Shown: positions 46,948-55,649, counted from the stretch's first letter. The stretch is DNA of 64,000 bases from Leptolinea tardivitalis (GCF_001050275.1 NZ_BBYA01000010.1:434001-498000), one strand, 5' to 3'. The notes: a model not told the origin generated them from the sequence alone. Made by a program: numbers and translations.

Positions 46948-46982
46948 AACCGGCTTATCCAATTGGATGGCCGGTTTTTTTT
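46948..46982 (+). terminator. terminator after metY
   Basis: AACCGGC (46948-46954) pairs with GCCGGTT (46970-46976) with CCAATTGG inside, followed by T-run to 46982. Confidence 0.9.
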
Positions 46983-47001
46983 ACATGAATTTTGTCTATT
47001 T

Positions 47002-47043
47002 GTGATATTTATCACTTGTAATATCTGATTTGATCTGTATAAT
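47002..47043 (+). promoter_or_regulatory. promoter with CRP/FNR-type operator
   Basis: TTGTAA (47016-47021), 16 bases and TATAAT (47038-47043) form a promoter with start near 47050. The perfect palindrome GTGATA-TT-TATCAC (47002-47015) abuts the -35; its centre is about -41.5, the class II activator position. The half-site TGTGA matches CRP-family regulators. Confidence 0.65.
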
Positions 47044-47065
47044 ATGATATAGGTTGTTATAGCAT

Positions 47066-47803
47066 ATGGACGATATTCTCACCGCACGTCAAGCACAGGA
47101 AATCCTCAAGGTAGACCGCATCACCATCTACCGGATGATCAACGATGGCCGCCTGAAAGGGAATAAGATCGGTCAGCAATGGCGTTTTTCCCGGTCTGAC
47201 GTGGAAGACCTGCTAAATGGGTTGAAACTCTCGGATGATTCAGCGCAAATCGCCGATGACCGCGGATTGCCCGTGCACTGCCTTCAAGCCATTCAAGACC
47301 TGTTTTCTGCCGTGAGTGAATTTCCTGCGGTACTGGTCAATCTGCAGGGCGAACCCATCACCAATAGCAGCGAGGTCTGTCAGTTCTGCCAGTTCGTATC
47401 CACCGATCCAGTAGCATCTGAGAAATGCCAAGCTTCGCGAAGAGGATTTGCCGAAGAAGCGGCACATGGTTCCCGGCATTTCGTCTGTCATGCCGGGCTG
47501 CATTATGCCGGGGTGCCGGTCAAACAGAGTGAGAAAATCATCGGCTTGCTGCTGGTAGGAGGTTATCGCCGGCAGGGAAACAACGAAGAAAACAATAGAT
47601 TTAACCGAGTTACTCTTTCACATATTCCACAGGAACAACTTCAAGCGGCCTATCAGACCGCACCGGAATTTCCTGCCGAACAGGAAAACAAATTGGATTC
47701 ATGGGCAGCTGCGACAGCGCAGGCTTTTGAAAGCATTCTTCAGGAACGGTCAGCTTTTGCCCGGCGATTAAAAAAGATAGCAGATCTAACCCAAATTCCC
47801 TGA
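47066..47803 (+). CDS. HTH regulator with PocR sensory domain
   Basis: A 245-residue protein. Residues 1-55 form an excisionase-type helix-turn-helix (LTARQAQEILKVDRITIYRMINDGRLKGNKIGQQWRFSRSDVEDLL). Residues about 68-225 are a PocR domain (AIQDLFSAVSEFPAVLVNLQGEPIT, CQFCQFV, CQASRRG, FVCHAGLHYAGVPV), whose conserved cysteines may hold a metal or sense redox; the domain is otherwise linked to small-molecule sensing. It heads an operon with the three sulfur-related genes, 11 bases before the flavoprotein, so it is probably their local regulator. Confidence 0.88.
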   Translation: MDDILTARQAQEILKVDRITIYRMINDGRLKGNKIGQQWRFSRSDVEDLLNGLKLSDDSAQIADDRGLPVHCLQAIQDLFSAVSEFPAVLVNLQGEPITNSSEVCQFCQFVSTDPVASEKCQASRRGFAEEAAHGSRHFVCHAGLHYAGVPVKQSEKIIGLLLVGGYRRQGNNEENNRFNRVTLSHIPQEQLQAAYQTAPEFPAEQENKLDSWAAATAQAFESILQERSAFARRLKKIADLTQIP

Positions 47804-47814
47804 GGAGGTAAGCC

Positions 47815-49047
47815 ATGAAAACATTTTTAATCCTGGGAGCCGGAACAGCTGGAACCATGATCGCCCGTAAAATGGCCGGCAAGCTAGATTCGCACGATTG
47901 GAAAGTGATCCTGGTAGATAAAGACGAAAAGCACTACTATCAGCCCGGCTTTTTGTTTATTCCATTCGGCTGGTACAAAGCCGAAGACGTTATTAAAACC
48001 AAACAGGAATTCATCCCCGGCAATATAGAATTCATCCTCTCCGATATTGAGATGATCGAACCGGCTGCCAATAAAGTCAAATTAACCAAAGATAACCGTG
48101 AAATTGCTTATGATTATCTGGTGATTGCCACAGGGGCAAGCATCCATCCTGAAGAAACAGAAGGCCTGCAGGGAGCCGGGTGGCATAAAAATATTTTTGA
48201 TTTTTACACATATGAAGGCGCTGCCGCCCTCCACTCCTTCCTTGATAAATGGGAAGGCGGTCGGCTGGTAATGAATGTGGTGGAAAATCCCATCAAATGC
48301 CCGGTTGCTCCGTTGGAATTCCTTTTCCTGGCAGACGATTACTTCACCCGTAAAGGGATACGAAACAAAGTGGAACTGGTCTATGCCACCCCTCTCACCG
48401 GTGCCTTTACCAAACCAAAATCCGCCCGGGCTCTGGGAGACATCCTGGCCAGCAAGAATATCCTCATGGAAACCGAATTTAATACCGGTGAAGTGGATTC
48501 TGGGAAAAATATTCTGCGTTCATTTGATGAACGGGAAATCCCATACGATTTATTGATCAGTATTCCCACCAATAAAGGCGCTGATGTGATTGGTCGTTCC
48601 GGTCTGGGCGACGCGCTCAATTTTGTTCCGACAGATAAATTCACCCTTCAGTCGAAGGATTGGCCAAATATCTGGGTAATGGGCGATGCCACCAACATTC
48701 CGGCATCCAAAGCTGGAGCCGTGGCACATTTTGAACTGGAATTTGTTGTGGAAAACATTCTGGCGCATATGGCCGGTAAAAACTTGCCCGGCGGGTTTGA
48801 CGGTCACGCGAGCTGCTATATTGAATCAGGGTTTGGAAAAGCGGTGCTCATTGACTTCAGCTATGATGTTGAACCGCTGCCAGGGAAATATCCATTGCCG
48901 GGTATTGGACCTTTCTCCCTGTTGAAGCAAACCACCATCAACCACTGGGGAAAACTCTTTTTCCGGTATATGTACTGGTATATGATGATGAAGGGAATCG
49001 ATGTTCCCCTGCCCAGCGCGTTCAGTCTGGCGGGAAAAGAACAATAG
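47815..49047 (+). CDS. sulfide:quinone-oxidoreductase-like FAD flavoprotein
   Basis: A 410-residue pyridine-nucleotide-disulfide-type flavoprotein. The FAD fold GAGTAGTMIARKMAGKL is at residue 8, with VDKDEKHYYQPGFLFIPFGWY, YLVIATGAS and the second FAD motif WVMGDATNIPASKAGAVAHFE. The Cys in ENPIKCPVAPLEFLFL is where SQR and flavocytochrome c subunits hold the redox cysteine, and a second Cys occurs in HASCYIESG. It probably oxidises sulfide or a persulfide at the membrane. It is followed closely by DsrC-like and DsrE-like carriers. Confidence 0.87.
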   Translation: MKTFLILGAGTAGTMIARKMAGKLDSHDWKVILVDKDEKHYYQPGFLFIPFGWYKAEDVIKTKQEFIPGNIEFILSDIEMIEPAANKVKLTKDNREIAYDYLVIATGASIHPEETEGLQGAGWHKNIFDFYTYEGAAALHSFLDKWEGGRLVMNVVENPIKCPVAPLEFLFLADDYFTRKGIRNKVELVYATPLTGAFTKPKSARALGDILASKNILMETEFNTGEVDSGKNILRSFDEREIPYDLLISIPTNKGADVIGRSGLGDALNFVPTDKFTLQSKDWPNIWVMGDATNIPASKAGAVAHFELEFVVENILAHMAGKNLPGGFDGHASCYIESGFGKAVLIDFSYDVEPLPGKYPLPGIGPFSLLKQTTINHWGKLFFRYMYWYMMMKGIDVPLPSAFSLAGKEQ

Positions 49048-49081
49048 AAGGCATATAAATTCAATCCAGGAGGAATGAATT

Positions 49082-49399
49082 ATGGCGACAAAAACAATTG
49101 CAGGCAAAACGGTTCAGGTGAATGACGAAGGATTCATGACCAATCCGGCTGAATGGACTAAGGAAATTGCTATTGAAATGGCCAGGGAAGAAGGCATTGA
49201 AAGCCTTACTGATGCTCATTGGAAAGTGATTGATTATGCGCGTCAGAGCGCAGCTTCCAGCGGAGCCTCTCCCACTTTGCGGACTATTACCACCGGTTCC
49301 GGTGTCTCTACGAAAGACCTGTTTGCCCTGTTCCCCAAAGGACCAGCCAAGAAAGTGGCGAAAATTGCCGGCCTCGGCAAACCCGAGGGTTGTGTCTAA
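49082..49399 (+). CDS. TusE/DsrC/DsvC family sulfur relay protein
   Basis: A 105-residue DsrC-family carrier: GKTVQVNDEGFMTNPAEWTKEIAIEMAREEGI at the start and a flexible C-terminal arm ending KIAGLGKPEGCV. The penultimate Cys (residue 104), which carries the persulfide, is present, but the second arm cysteine of true DsrC, 11 residues earlier, is alanine (A93). It therefore cannot form the intramolecular trisulfide of the sulfite-reductase cycle and should act as a simple sulfur carrier like TusE. AGGAGG precedes the ATG. Confidence 0.93.
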   Translation: MATKTIAGKTVQVNDEGFMTNPAEWTKEIAIEMAREEGIESLTDAHWKVIDYARQSAASSGASPTLRTITTGSGVSTKDLFALFPKGPAKKVAKIAGLGKPEGCV

Positions 49400-49439
49400 A
49401 ACGATCTATCGTGACGTTCTTTGATAAGGAGACCTGACA

Positions 49440-49940
49440 ATGGCTGATGAACAAAGGAAAATTGCCTTTATCTGTTCAAAGGGTAACCTGGATATGGCTT
49501 ACCCTGCCCTGGTGATGGGCTGGGCTGCCCTGGGTAACGGGATTGATGTAACCATATTCTTCACATTCTGGGGAATGGATATGATCAACAAAGCTCGTAT
49601 TGATCACCTGGAAATTCCCCCGGTCGCCAACGCCAGCATGAAAATGAATATGATGGGTGTTCCCGGTTATGTCGGTATTCCGCAATTTCTGGGAGCATTC
49701 CCCGGCATGACACCAATAGCCACCAGTCTGATGAATAAAAAGATGAAAGACCTGGGGGTTCCAACAGTACGAGAATATCTTGAAATGCTGGTAGATGGCG
49801 GTGCGAAACTGTATGCATGTAAAATGTCTGTCGATATGTTCGGATTGAAGAAGGATGATTTTGTGGACGGTGTGATCGACATTGTTACCGCCGGTGACTT
49901 TATGGATATGACAGAAGGCGCTCAAATTATTTTCATCTGA
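49440..49940 (+). CDS. DsrE/DsrF-like (DsrE2-type) sulfurtransferase
   Basis: A 166-residue protein of the DsrE/DrsH/DsrE2 family: KIAFICSKGNLDMAYPALVMGWAALGNGIDVTIFFTFWGMDMI, a membrane-associating hydrophobic middle, and LYACKMSVDMFGLKKDDFVDGV with the usual active Cys. Cysteines at about residues 12 and 127 can carry persulfide. It is the last gene of the operon and likely passes sulfur to or from the DsrC-like protein. Confidence 0.92.
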   Translation: MADEQRKIAFICSKGNLDMAYPALVMGWAALGNGIDVTIFFTFWGMDMINKARIDHLEIPPVANASMKMNMMGVPGYVGIPQFLGAFPGMTPIATSLMNKKMKDLGVPTVREYLEMLVDGGAKLYACKMSVDMFGLKKDDFVDGVIDIVTAGDFMDMTEGAQIIFI

Positions 49941-49977
49941 TCCATTTTCTCCCTCCCGAATGGATCATTGAGCGATT

Positions 49978-50014
49978 AAGATCACAGAGGCCGAAAATGG
50001 CCTCTGTGATCTTG
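49978..50014. terminator. terminator between the sulfur operon and the sugar operon
   Basis: AGATCACAGAGGCC faces GGCCTCTGTGATCT (loop GAAAAT), followed by TGTTTC; the near-perfect stem can serve both converging operons. Confidence 0.88.
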
Positions 50015-50074
50015 TTTCTACCAGTAATGTCTACCAATAATAGAGGGGCTTCAGTACCCCGGTATAAACGTCAG

Positions 50075-50632
50075 TTACTCAACATTTCGGTGGCGAGAGA
50101 TCATGGCCGCTTCCGAGATATTCAACGTATCCATCAACATCATCACTATGATGTCAAATAACACAAACAGGGTCTGCTCAAACAGGTTGCCCATGGGTTG
50201 CTTGGATGGAACCACTTTGTCGGTACCTTTATACACATGTGCCGGCACCCATAGGACAAAATCGGCGAGGGCGGGGGTCTTCCCGGTCCGTGTACCGGTA
50301 ACCACGGCCAGCTTTGCACCGGCCGCTTTGGCCATTTCTGCCACAAAGTGGATATGACCAATCTCACCGGAACCTGAGGTAAAGATAAACAAATCTCCCG
50401 GTTGAACATTGGGGGTAGTGTCATCCCAGACCCAATGAGTTTCTTTACCCATGTGCATCAAGCGCATGGCGAATCCACGGGTAGCCAGGCCTTCGCGTCC
50501 AACTCCCATTAAAAAGATTCGTTTGGCGTTGATGATCAACTCCATAAATTCCTGAAGTTTCGATTGATCCAAAGTTTCAAATACCTGACGGTGTTCATTC
50601 AGGATATTCTTATACATCTCATCGAAGTTCAT
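50075..50632 (-). CDS. SIS domain sugar isomerase (6-phospho-3-hexuloisomerase-like)
   Basis: A 185-residue single SIS-domain protein of HxlB type: IINAKRIFLMGVGREGLATRGFAMRLMHMGKETHWVWDDTTPNVQPGDLFIFTSGSGEIGH, with the phosphosugar loop SGSGE, and a C-terminal MGNLFEQTLFVLFDIIV that carries the catalytic Glu/His region. HxlB interconverts 3-hexulose-6-phosphate and fructose-6-phosphate, but its partner synthase HxlA is absent in this window. It is the last gene of the ABC transporter operon, so it likely isomerises the imported sugar's phosphate. Confidence 0.88.
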   Translation of the reverse strand: MNFDEMYKNILNEHRQVFETLDQSKLQEFMELIINAKRIFLMGVGREGLATRGFAMRLMHMGKETHWVWDDTTPNVQPGDLFIFTSGSGEIGHIHFVAEMAKAAGAKLAVVTGTRTGKTPALADFVLWVPAHVYKGTDKVVPSKQPMGNLFEQTLFVLFDIIVMMLMDTLNISEAAMISRHRNVE

Positions 50633-51669
50633 TTTGCCTCCTGAGGAACAACTTCACTATCTTTCGCGATGGATTTCGATCGAGCTCCCCATTTATCAAT
50701 GATGAAATTGATTACCATGATCAGAAGCAACATGAAACCAAAGATCATCCGTTTGGCATAAGGAGAGAAGGCAAACAGGGTGAACGCACTTTGCAGAATT
50801 TGCAGGATGAGGATACCAATGATCACATTGGTCACCTTGCCGCGACCACCATTGGGATTGATACCGCCAAGAACGGCTACAAGAATGGCCTGAAGAAGGT
50901 AAGAATCGCCATAATTGTATTTGGCTGAATTCACACGAGAAGTCATAATAATGGCGGCGATACCGGATAAGAAACCAGCCAGTGCATAGGTTTTGATGAT
51001 CATCTTTTCATTTTTGATACCCGAAAACAACGAGGCGATCCGGTTTTCGCCATACAGGTAAATACTCTGACCAAAAGGTGTCCGCACCATAACAAACGCT
51101 ACCACGGCGAATGCAATGAAGAAGATGTAAAACACCAGCGGAATACCAAGGGGAGCAGATGTTCCGATGGAAAGGTAGTTATCGGGGAAACCGACAACAC
51201 CTTTACCTTCTGTAATAGCGGTGCTGATGCCGTTATAGAACGTCATCGTCCCCAGAGTGGCAAGGATTGCCGGAACAGAAAATTTGGCTATCAAGATACC
51301 GTTAAAAACACCACCCAGGGTGGCCACAATCAATGCAACCAGAATCGCGATGATCACGAGTGTCAGGTCGCTCATTCCAGAATTCAGGCCAAAAACAGCA
51401 CCAGTTAAGACATAGCCGGCCATAATGCCAGCCATATTGGCATTGGCTACAACAGAAAGGTCAATGCCGCCCGTGATCATGGCAATAGACATAGCCAATG
51501 CCAGGAAGGCGAACTCGGGTATCTGGTACCCCATGGATTGGATATTATCGAAAGAGAAGAATTTATCCTGCAAAATGGAACCGAAAAGCAAGATGAGAAA
51601 GATCAACAGTCCTAACAAAACAGTTAGAGTCGTATCTTGACGAATGAATTTTTTCATTTGAGTAATCAT
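50629..51669 (-). CDS. sugar ABC transporter permease (CUT2 / RbsC-like)
   Basis: A 346-residue permease with eight or more helices, including IDLSVVANANMAGIMAGYVLT, FNGILIAKFSVPAILATLGTMTFYNGI, the EAA-like GENRIASLFSGIKNEKMIIKTYALAGFLSGIAAIIM and AVLGGINPNGGRGKV. It overlaps the isomerase start by 4 bases and follows the second permease after 10 bases. Having two different permeases, as in Lsr and Rha transporters, suggests a heterodimeric channel. Confidence 0.93.
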   Translation of the reverse strand: MITQMKKFIRQDTTLTVLLGLLIFLILLFGSILQDKFFSFDNIQSMGYQIPEFAFLALAMSIAMITGGIDLSVVANANMAGIMAGYVLTGAVFGLNSGMSDLTLVIIAILVALIVATLGGVFNGILIAKFSVPAILATLGTMTFYNGISTAITEGKGVVGFPDNYLSIGTSAPLGIPLVFYIFFIAFAVVAFVMVRTPFGQSIYLYGENRIASLFSGIKNEKMIIKTYALAGFLSGIAAIIMTSRVNSAKYNYGDSYLLQAILVAVLGGINPNGGRGKVTNVIIGILILQILQSAFTLFAFSPYAKRMIFGFMLLLIMVINFIIDKWGARSKSIAKDSEVVPQEAK

Positions 51670-51679
51670 TCCGTGCCTC

Positions 51680-52690
51680 TTAATCTGTAAATGTCAGGTT
51701 ACGGCGGCTTCGCAGACGCGACATATACGACGTCAAACCGACACTGAAGAGCAGCACCGCACCGGTAAAGAACCCATTCCAGGATGACGTAAGGCCAAGG
51801 AAAACCAGGGTCGAATTCAACAATCTGACAATGATCACACCAAGCAGTGTTCCCAAAATCTTACCTTCACCACCGGTCAATTTTGCTCCACCAATCACAA
51901 CGGCCGCAATATACGTTAATTCTGTTCCGTAAAGGGCTACAGCATAGACAGAGTTGACTTCGGCAACATAAATCACACCCATGATCCCGGCCAGCAAACC
52001 CACATAGGTGTAAATAAACATTCGGATCCAAAACAGATTGAAACCGGAACGTTTGGCAGCCTCTTCTGAGTTGCCCAGGGCGATAACACCTCTGCCCAGC
52101 ATTGTTTTATATAGAATAAACCAGGTCACCACCACAACGATCACAACCGGGATGATGAAAACTGTAAGCCCATAGGTGCTTCCCGCGTCATTCACCATTT
52201 CAAAAAGGCGGAAACCGCCAAATGCTCGCAACGATTTAGGCATCATACCGACTGTAATAGTTTTCGTTCCAATAAAGGTCGTCATAATGCCGGAGAACAG
52301 ACTGGACGTACCCAGTGTGGCGATCATGGTTGGTAGATGAAATTTATGAATGATCAGCGCATTGACAGCACCCAGGAGAATGCCAATCACAGCGGAAACT
52401 ACAAAAGCAAATGCCAGGTTATCAATCTTTGTCGCCATCATCAACCGGGCGGCAGAGTATCCACCGAACATGGCAATGGCCGTGAAAGACAGGTCAATTC
52501 CACCGGATAGCAACACAACAAGGATTCCCATCGCCAGGATGATCATCCCGGAGCTACCTTTTAAAACATCAAAGAAATTCTCAAGGGTAAAGAAACCGCT
52601 ATTTTGTGTTGTAACAATAATCGAATAGATCAAGATGATACCCATCAGGTACCATTCATTTTGATTGATATATTTCTTCAGTCGTTTCAT
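51680..52690 (-). CDS. sugar ABC transporter permease (CUT2 / RbsC-like)
   Basis: A 336-residue paralogous permease: GGIDLSFTAIAMFGGYSAARLM, ALIIHKFHLPTMIATLGTSSLFSGI, the coupling loop GNSEEAAKRSGFNLFWIRMFIYTYVGLLAGIMGVIY and AAVVIGGAKLTGGEGKILGT. Its ATG overlaps the stop of the ATPase gene (ATGA). It pairs with the permease at 50629. Confidence 0.93.
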   Translation of the reverse strand: MKRLKKYINQNEWYLMGIILIYSIIVTTQNSGFFTLENFFDVLKGSSGMIILAMGILVVLLSGGIDLSFTAIAMFGGYSAARLMMATKIDNLAFAFVVSAVIGILLGAVNALIIHKFHLPTMIATLGTSSLFSGIMTTFIGTKTITVGMMPKSLRAFGGFRLFEMVNDAGSTYGLTVFIIPVVIVVVVTWFILYKTMLGRGVIALGNSEEAAKRSGFNLFWIRMFIYTYVGLLAGIMGVIYVAEVNSVYAVALYGTELTYIAAVVIGGAKLTGGEGKILGTLLGVIIVRLLNSTLVFLGLTSSWNGFFTGAVLLFSVGLTSYMSRLRSRRNLTFTD

Positions 52691-54234
52691 GCCTGAGCCT
52701 CCAGGACTGGAATGGATGGCTGAAAATCGTCCCCGCCACCGCTCATCATGGATTGCAGCCTGTCAGCAGCATCGGGTTTCTCCAATTCCTCATTGGACAG
52801 GAATCCAACTACTTTATTTGCACGCATCACCATAACTGAATTGCAATTTGCCAGAAGTTCAGGCAATTCATCAGATATCAAAATTATCGACATGCCCTGG
52901 GAGGCAAAACTCTGGATTTGTTCGTAAATATCTACCTTCGAAGCAATATCGACACCAACTGTCGGGCCATCCAAAATCAATACCTCGGGATCTGTCAAAA
53001 CCCAGCGGGCGATTACCGTTTTCTGCTGGTTTCCTCCCGACAAATTCTGTACACTGGTTTCTACATTGGGGGTACGGATATGCAGCTTCGCAACCATATT
53101 AATGGCGTTTTGCCGCTCACCTTTCCGATCCAATAATCCAGCTTTTGTGGTGATGGAAGGAAGAGATGCAGAGGATATATTCTCTGAAATACTATGAGTC
53201 GGGAAAAGTGCCTGGGTGTAACGGTCTTCAGGTAGGAGGCTTAATCCCGATACAATCGCATCGGTTGGAGAATGAATGGATACGGTTTTTCCGTTAATAA
53301 TAACCTGGCCGCTTTTTGATGGATTCAATCCAAAGAGAGACAGAGCCAGCTCTTCACGACCAGAGCCTTTCAAGCCGGTGATCCCCAGGATATCTCCACG
53401 GCGCATCTTGACATTCACATCTTCAAAATGACCGGGGCGGGAAAGTCCACGAATTTCAAATCGAATATTGTCATCCGTTGCTTTGCGAACATAACGCGGA
53501 TATTCCACATTCCGGCCAGTCATGTGGTAAATCAATGAATGGTAAGAAAGTTCCTTGCTATTAAAATCACCCACTTTCCGGCCATCGCGGAAAATGGTGA
53601 TTGTATCGGCAACTTCGAAAACTTCGTTCAATTTATGACTGATAAATACAACCGATAAACCCTTTTCTTTCAGTTCAAGGACTATTTTTAACAACCGATC
53701 TACTTCGATATTCGTCAAAGCAGTTGTGGGTTCATCCATAAAAAGCAATTTGGCATCCAGGCTCAATGCCCGGCAAATGGCAACCAGCTGGCGGTTGGCC
53801 ATTGAGATTTCGTCAATAGGACAATCCAAATCCATCGTCTCGCCAATTCGAGCCAGCTGTTCCTCAGCTGTCTTCCGGACCTCTGCCATATTGACTAATT
53901 TCTTGCCAAGTGCAACCATCTTGTTCATTGAAATGTTTTCCGCCACTGTCATATGCGGAAAGAGTGAAAGGTCCTGATAAATCACCTGGACACCTTCGCG
54001 AATTGAATCGATGGGATTCAGACTGCGGTAGGTATGTCCGTTCAAGGTAATCTCACCATTATCAGGAGTGATTGCACCTGACATGACCTTTACGAATGTT
54101 GATTTTCCAGATCCATTCTCCCCTACCAGGCAGTGGATCTCCCCGGCTTTAATGCACATACTGACATTATCCAGGGCATGAACACCCCCATATGTCTTTG
54201 AAATATTATTTGCTTCCAGAATATTTCCGGGCAT
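52687..54234 (-). CDS. sugar ABC transporter ATP-binding protein (double ATPase)
   Basis: A 515-residue protein with two ATPase halves. Half 1: Walker A GENGSGKST, degenerate signature ISMANRQ, Walker B LLFMDEPTTAL. Half 2: degenerate Walker A GLKGSGREE, full signature NLSGGNQQKTVIARWVL and LILDGPTVGVD. This pattern, with only one fully canonical site, is typical of RbsA/MglA/LsrA proteins. It lies between the binding-protein gene (81-base gap with a hairpin) and the permeases. Confidence 0.95.
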   Translation of the reverse strand: MPGNILEANNISKTYGGVHALDNVSMCIKAGEIHCLVGENGSGKSTFVKVMSGAITPDNGEITLNGHTYRSLNPIDSIREGVQVIYQDLSLFPHMTVAENISMNKMVALGKKLVNMAEVRKTAEEQLARIGETMDLDCPIDEISMANRQLVAICRALSLDAKLLFMDEPTTALTNIEVDRLLKIVLELKEKGLSVVFISHKLNEVFEVADTITIFRDGRKVGDFNSKELSYHSLIYHMTGRNVEYPRYVRKATDDNIRFEIRGLSRPGHFEDVNVKMRRGDILGITGLKGSGREELALSLFGLNPSKSGQVIINGKTVSIHSPTDAIVSGLSLLPEDRYTQALFPTHSISENISSASLPSITTKAGLLDRKGERQNAINMVAKLHIRTPNVETSVQNLSGGNQQKTVIARWVLTDPEVLILDGPTVGVDIASKVDIYEQIQSFASQGMSIILISDELPELLANCNSVMVMRANKVVGFLSNEELEKPDAADRLQSMMSGGGDDFQPSIPVLEAQA

Positions 54235-54259
54235 GGCGATTCAATTCCTCCGGCACATA

Positions 54260-54299
54260 AATCCGATGCTGCCTGAAGATCAGCAGGCAGCACCGGATT
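54260..54299 (-). promoter_or_regulatory. intercistronic hairpin after the binding-protein gene
   Basis: AATCCG and GCTGCCTG (54260-54275) face CAGGCAGC and CGGATT (54284-54299) with one mismatch and an 8-base loop. No T-run follows on the minus strand. Such stems often stabilise the upstream binding-protein mRNA, so more of it is made than of the ATPase and permeases. Confidence 0.6.
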
Positions 54300-54315
54300 G
54301 AATTAATGGGGATTT

Positions 54316-55338
54316 TTAGAAATCGTATTTATCTACAGTGTCTTTGGTGAGAATCAACGGAGCATTGCCGTAGATGATTTTCTTATCAAGAATAACTTTT
54401 TCGTAACCGGGTTTCTTGAGGTCCATGCCATCAGTGATCTTTTCGCCTTTAAGGATGTTCAGTGCGATCAGAGCGGAGACATAGCCCGCGTCAGCAGGGC
54501 GCCAGCATTGAGCCTGCTGGATGAAGCCGTCTTTGATGTATTCGCCAGCCATTGAGGGGAGGCTCAGACCAACAACTTTGATATTTTTGTTGTTCTTTTC
54601 CTTCATTACCAGACCTTCCATGGTCGTGGAGGAAGCGGAATTTCCAAACATTCCTTTGAGATCGGGGTAGGTCTTAAGAATTTCCTGAACTTTTGCGTAG
54701 GCAGCTTTTTCGTCATTGTTGTCTTCGTAAGGCTGCTTGGAAACAAATTCCATCTTGGGGTATTCTTTTTTCAGGTATTCCTGCATGGCATTGAACCACT
54801 GCATGTGGGTTTCCATGGTGAGGGCGCCAACGAAACCGGTGTATTTACCTTCGCCGCCCATAGCCTCGGCCAGAGCTTTACCCATAACAACACCGAAATC
54901 TTCATTCTTGAAGGCTTCCAGATCATAGTCAACGATCGGAGCGAGAGCCTGGGCTTCATGGGTCACCACAACGATACCTTTTTCTTTCGCTTTCTTAAGA
55001 ACTGGTTCCATTGATTTCGGATCATTGGGGACAACGAGGATAGCATCTACACCCTTAGCAATCAAATCTTCCACCATCTGAGCCTGTTTGGCAGGATCAC
55101 CGGTATCGGGGGCAATTTGATAGGCATTGACATTGTAATCTTTGCCAAACTGCTCAACGCCAACGCGCATATCATCGAACCATGAAACGCCTTCCATCTT
55201 GGCGACCATGACGATTTCGTATTTCTTGTCAGCCTGGGCAGGTGCTGCAGGAGCAGAAGCTACCGCTGAAGCAGGTGCAAATCCCAGTGTGGAAAAAGCA
55301 ATAATTAAAACTGATACCACTACAAGTAACCGTTTCAT
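54316..55338 (-). CDS. sugar ABC transporter substrate-binding protein
   Basis: A 340-residue secreted receptor of the periplasmic-binding-protein type 1 family (RbsB/LsrB/RhaS group). The signal peptide ends near residue 30 (VASA-APAA) without a lipobox. Patterns: YEIVMVAKMEGVSWFDDMRVGVEQFGKDYNVNAYQIAPDTGDPAKQAQMVEDLIAKGVDAILVVPNDPKSMEPVLKKAKEKGIVVVTHE. The ATG at 55338 has GGAGAG 5 bases upstream. The ligand is unknown; resemblance to AI-2 and rhamnose receptors and the DhaK genes nearby suggest a short or deoxy sugar. Confidence 0.92.
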   Translation of the reverse strand: MKRLLVVVSVLIIAFSTLGFAPASAVASAPAAPAQADKKYEIVMVAKMEGVSWFDDMRVGVEQFGKDYNVNAYQIAPDTGDPAKQAQMVEDLIAKGVDAILVVPNDPKSMEPVLKKAKEKGIVVVTHEAQALAPIVDYDLEAFKNEDFGVVMGKALAEAMGGEGKYTGFVGALTMETHMQWFNAMQEYLKKEYPKMEFVSKQPYEDNNDEKAAYAKVQEILKTYPDLKGMFGNSASSTTMEGLVMKEKNNKNIKVVGLSLPSMAGEYIKDGFIQQAQCWRPADAGYVSALIALNILKGEKITDGMDLKKPGYEKVILDKKIIYGNAPLILTKDTVDKYDF

Positions 55339-55484
55339 TATCTCTCCTCTAATGTTTAACAAATAAAAATTGGGGGAATTGTTGCCTCATTCATACCAGT
55401 AAATTAGCGGTGTTATGAGGCCTTGCAAATAATTTTCAAGCTCAGTACATCACCTTCTTCCTGGAAAATTATCTGGAATAAATT

Positions 55485-55502
55485 GTGTAAATGTTTTCAC
55501 AC
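55485..55502. promoter_or_regulatory. LacI-type operator candidate (transporter side)
   Basis: GTGTAAATGTTTTCACAC is an imperfect palindrome (arms GTGT-AA and TT-ACAC) of the LacI family style, about 150 bases upstream of the transporter operon. Confidence 0.4.
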
Positions 55503-55538
55503 TGAACCAATAACTTGTTTCATAATACTATAAACTTC

Positions 55539-55592
55539 ATGTCATATATTGATGATAAATGTCACGTATTGTCCGATTAATGTCACATTGTG
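55539..55592 (+). repeat. three in-phase direct repeats in the control region
   Basis: ATGTCA occurs at 55539, 55559 and 55580, each followed by a similar A/T-rich ATTG-like tail (ATGTCATATATTG, ATGTCACGTATTG, ATGTCACATTGTG). The spacings of 20 and 21 bases are two helical turns, so all three face the same side of the DNA. Confidence 0.6.
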
Positions 55593-55634
55593 TAATAAAC
55601 GAACAATATTATGCATATAATGAGCCATGAGAAA

Positions 55635-55649
55635 TGGAAACGCTTTCAC
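55635..55649. promoter_or_regulatory. LacI-type operator candidate (regulator side)
   Basis: TGGAAACGCTTTCACA has the central CG and AAA/TTT flanks of LacI-family operators. It lies 90 bases upstream of the lacI-family gene. Confidence 0.5.

Noticed and set aside
50075-55338. AI-2 (Lsr) quorum-signal importer.
   Set aside because: The two-permease layout is Lsr-like, but no lsrK, lsrF or lsrG follows, and DhaK/SIS genes point to sugar metabolism; left as an unknown sugar.
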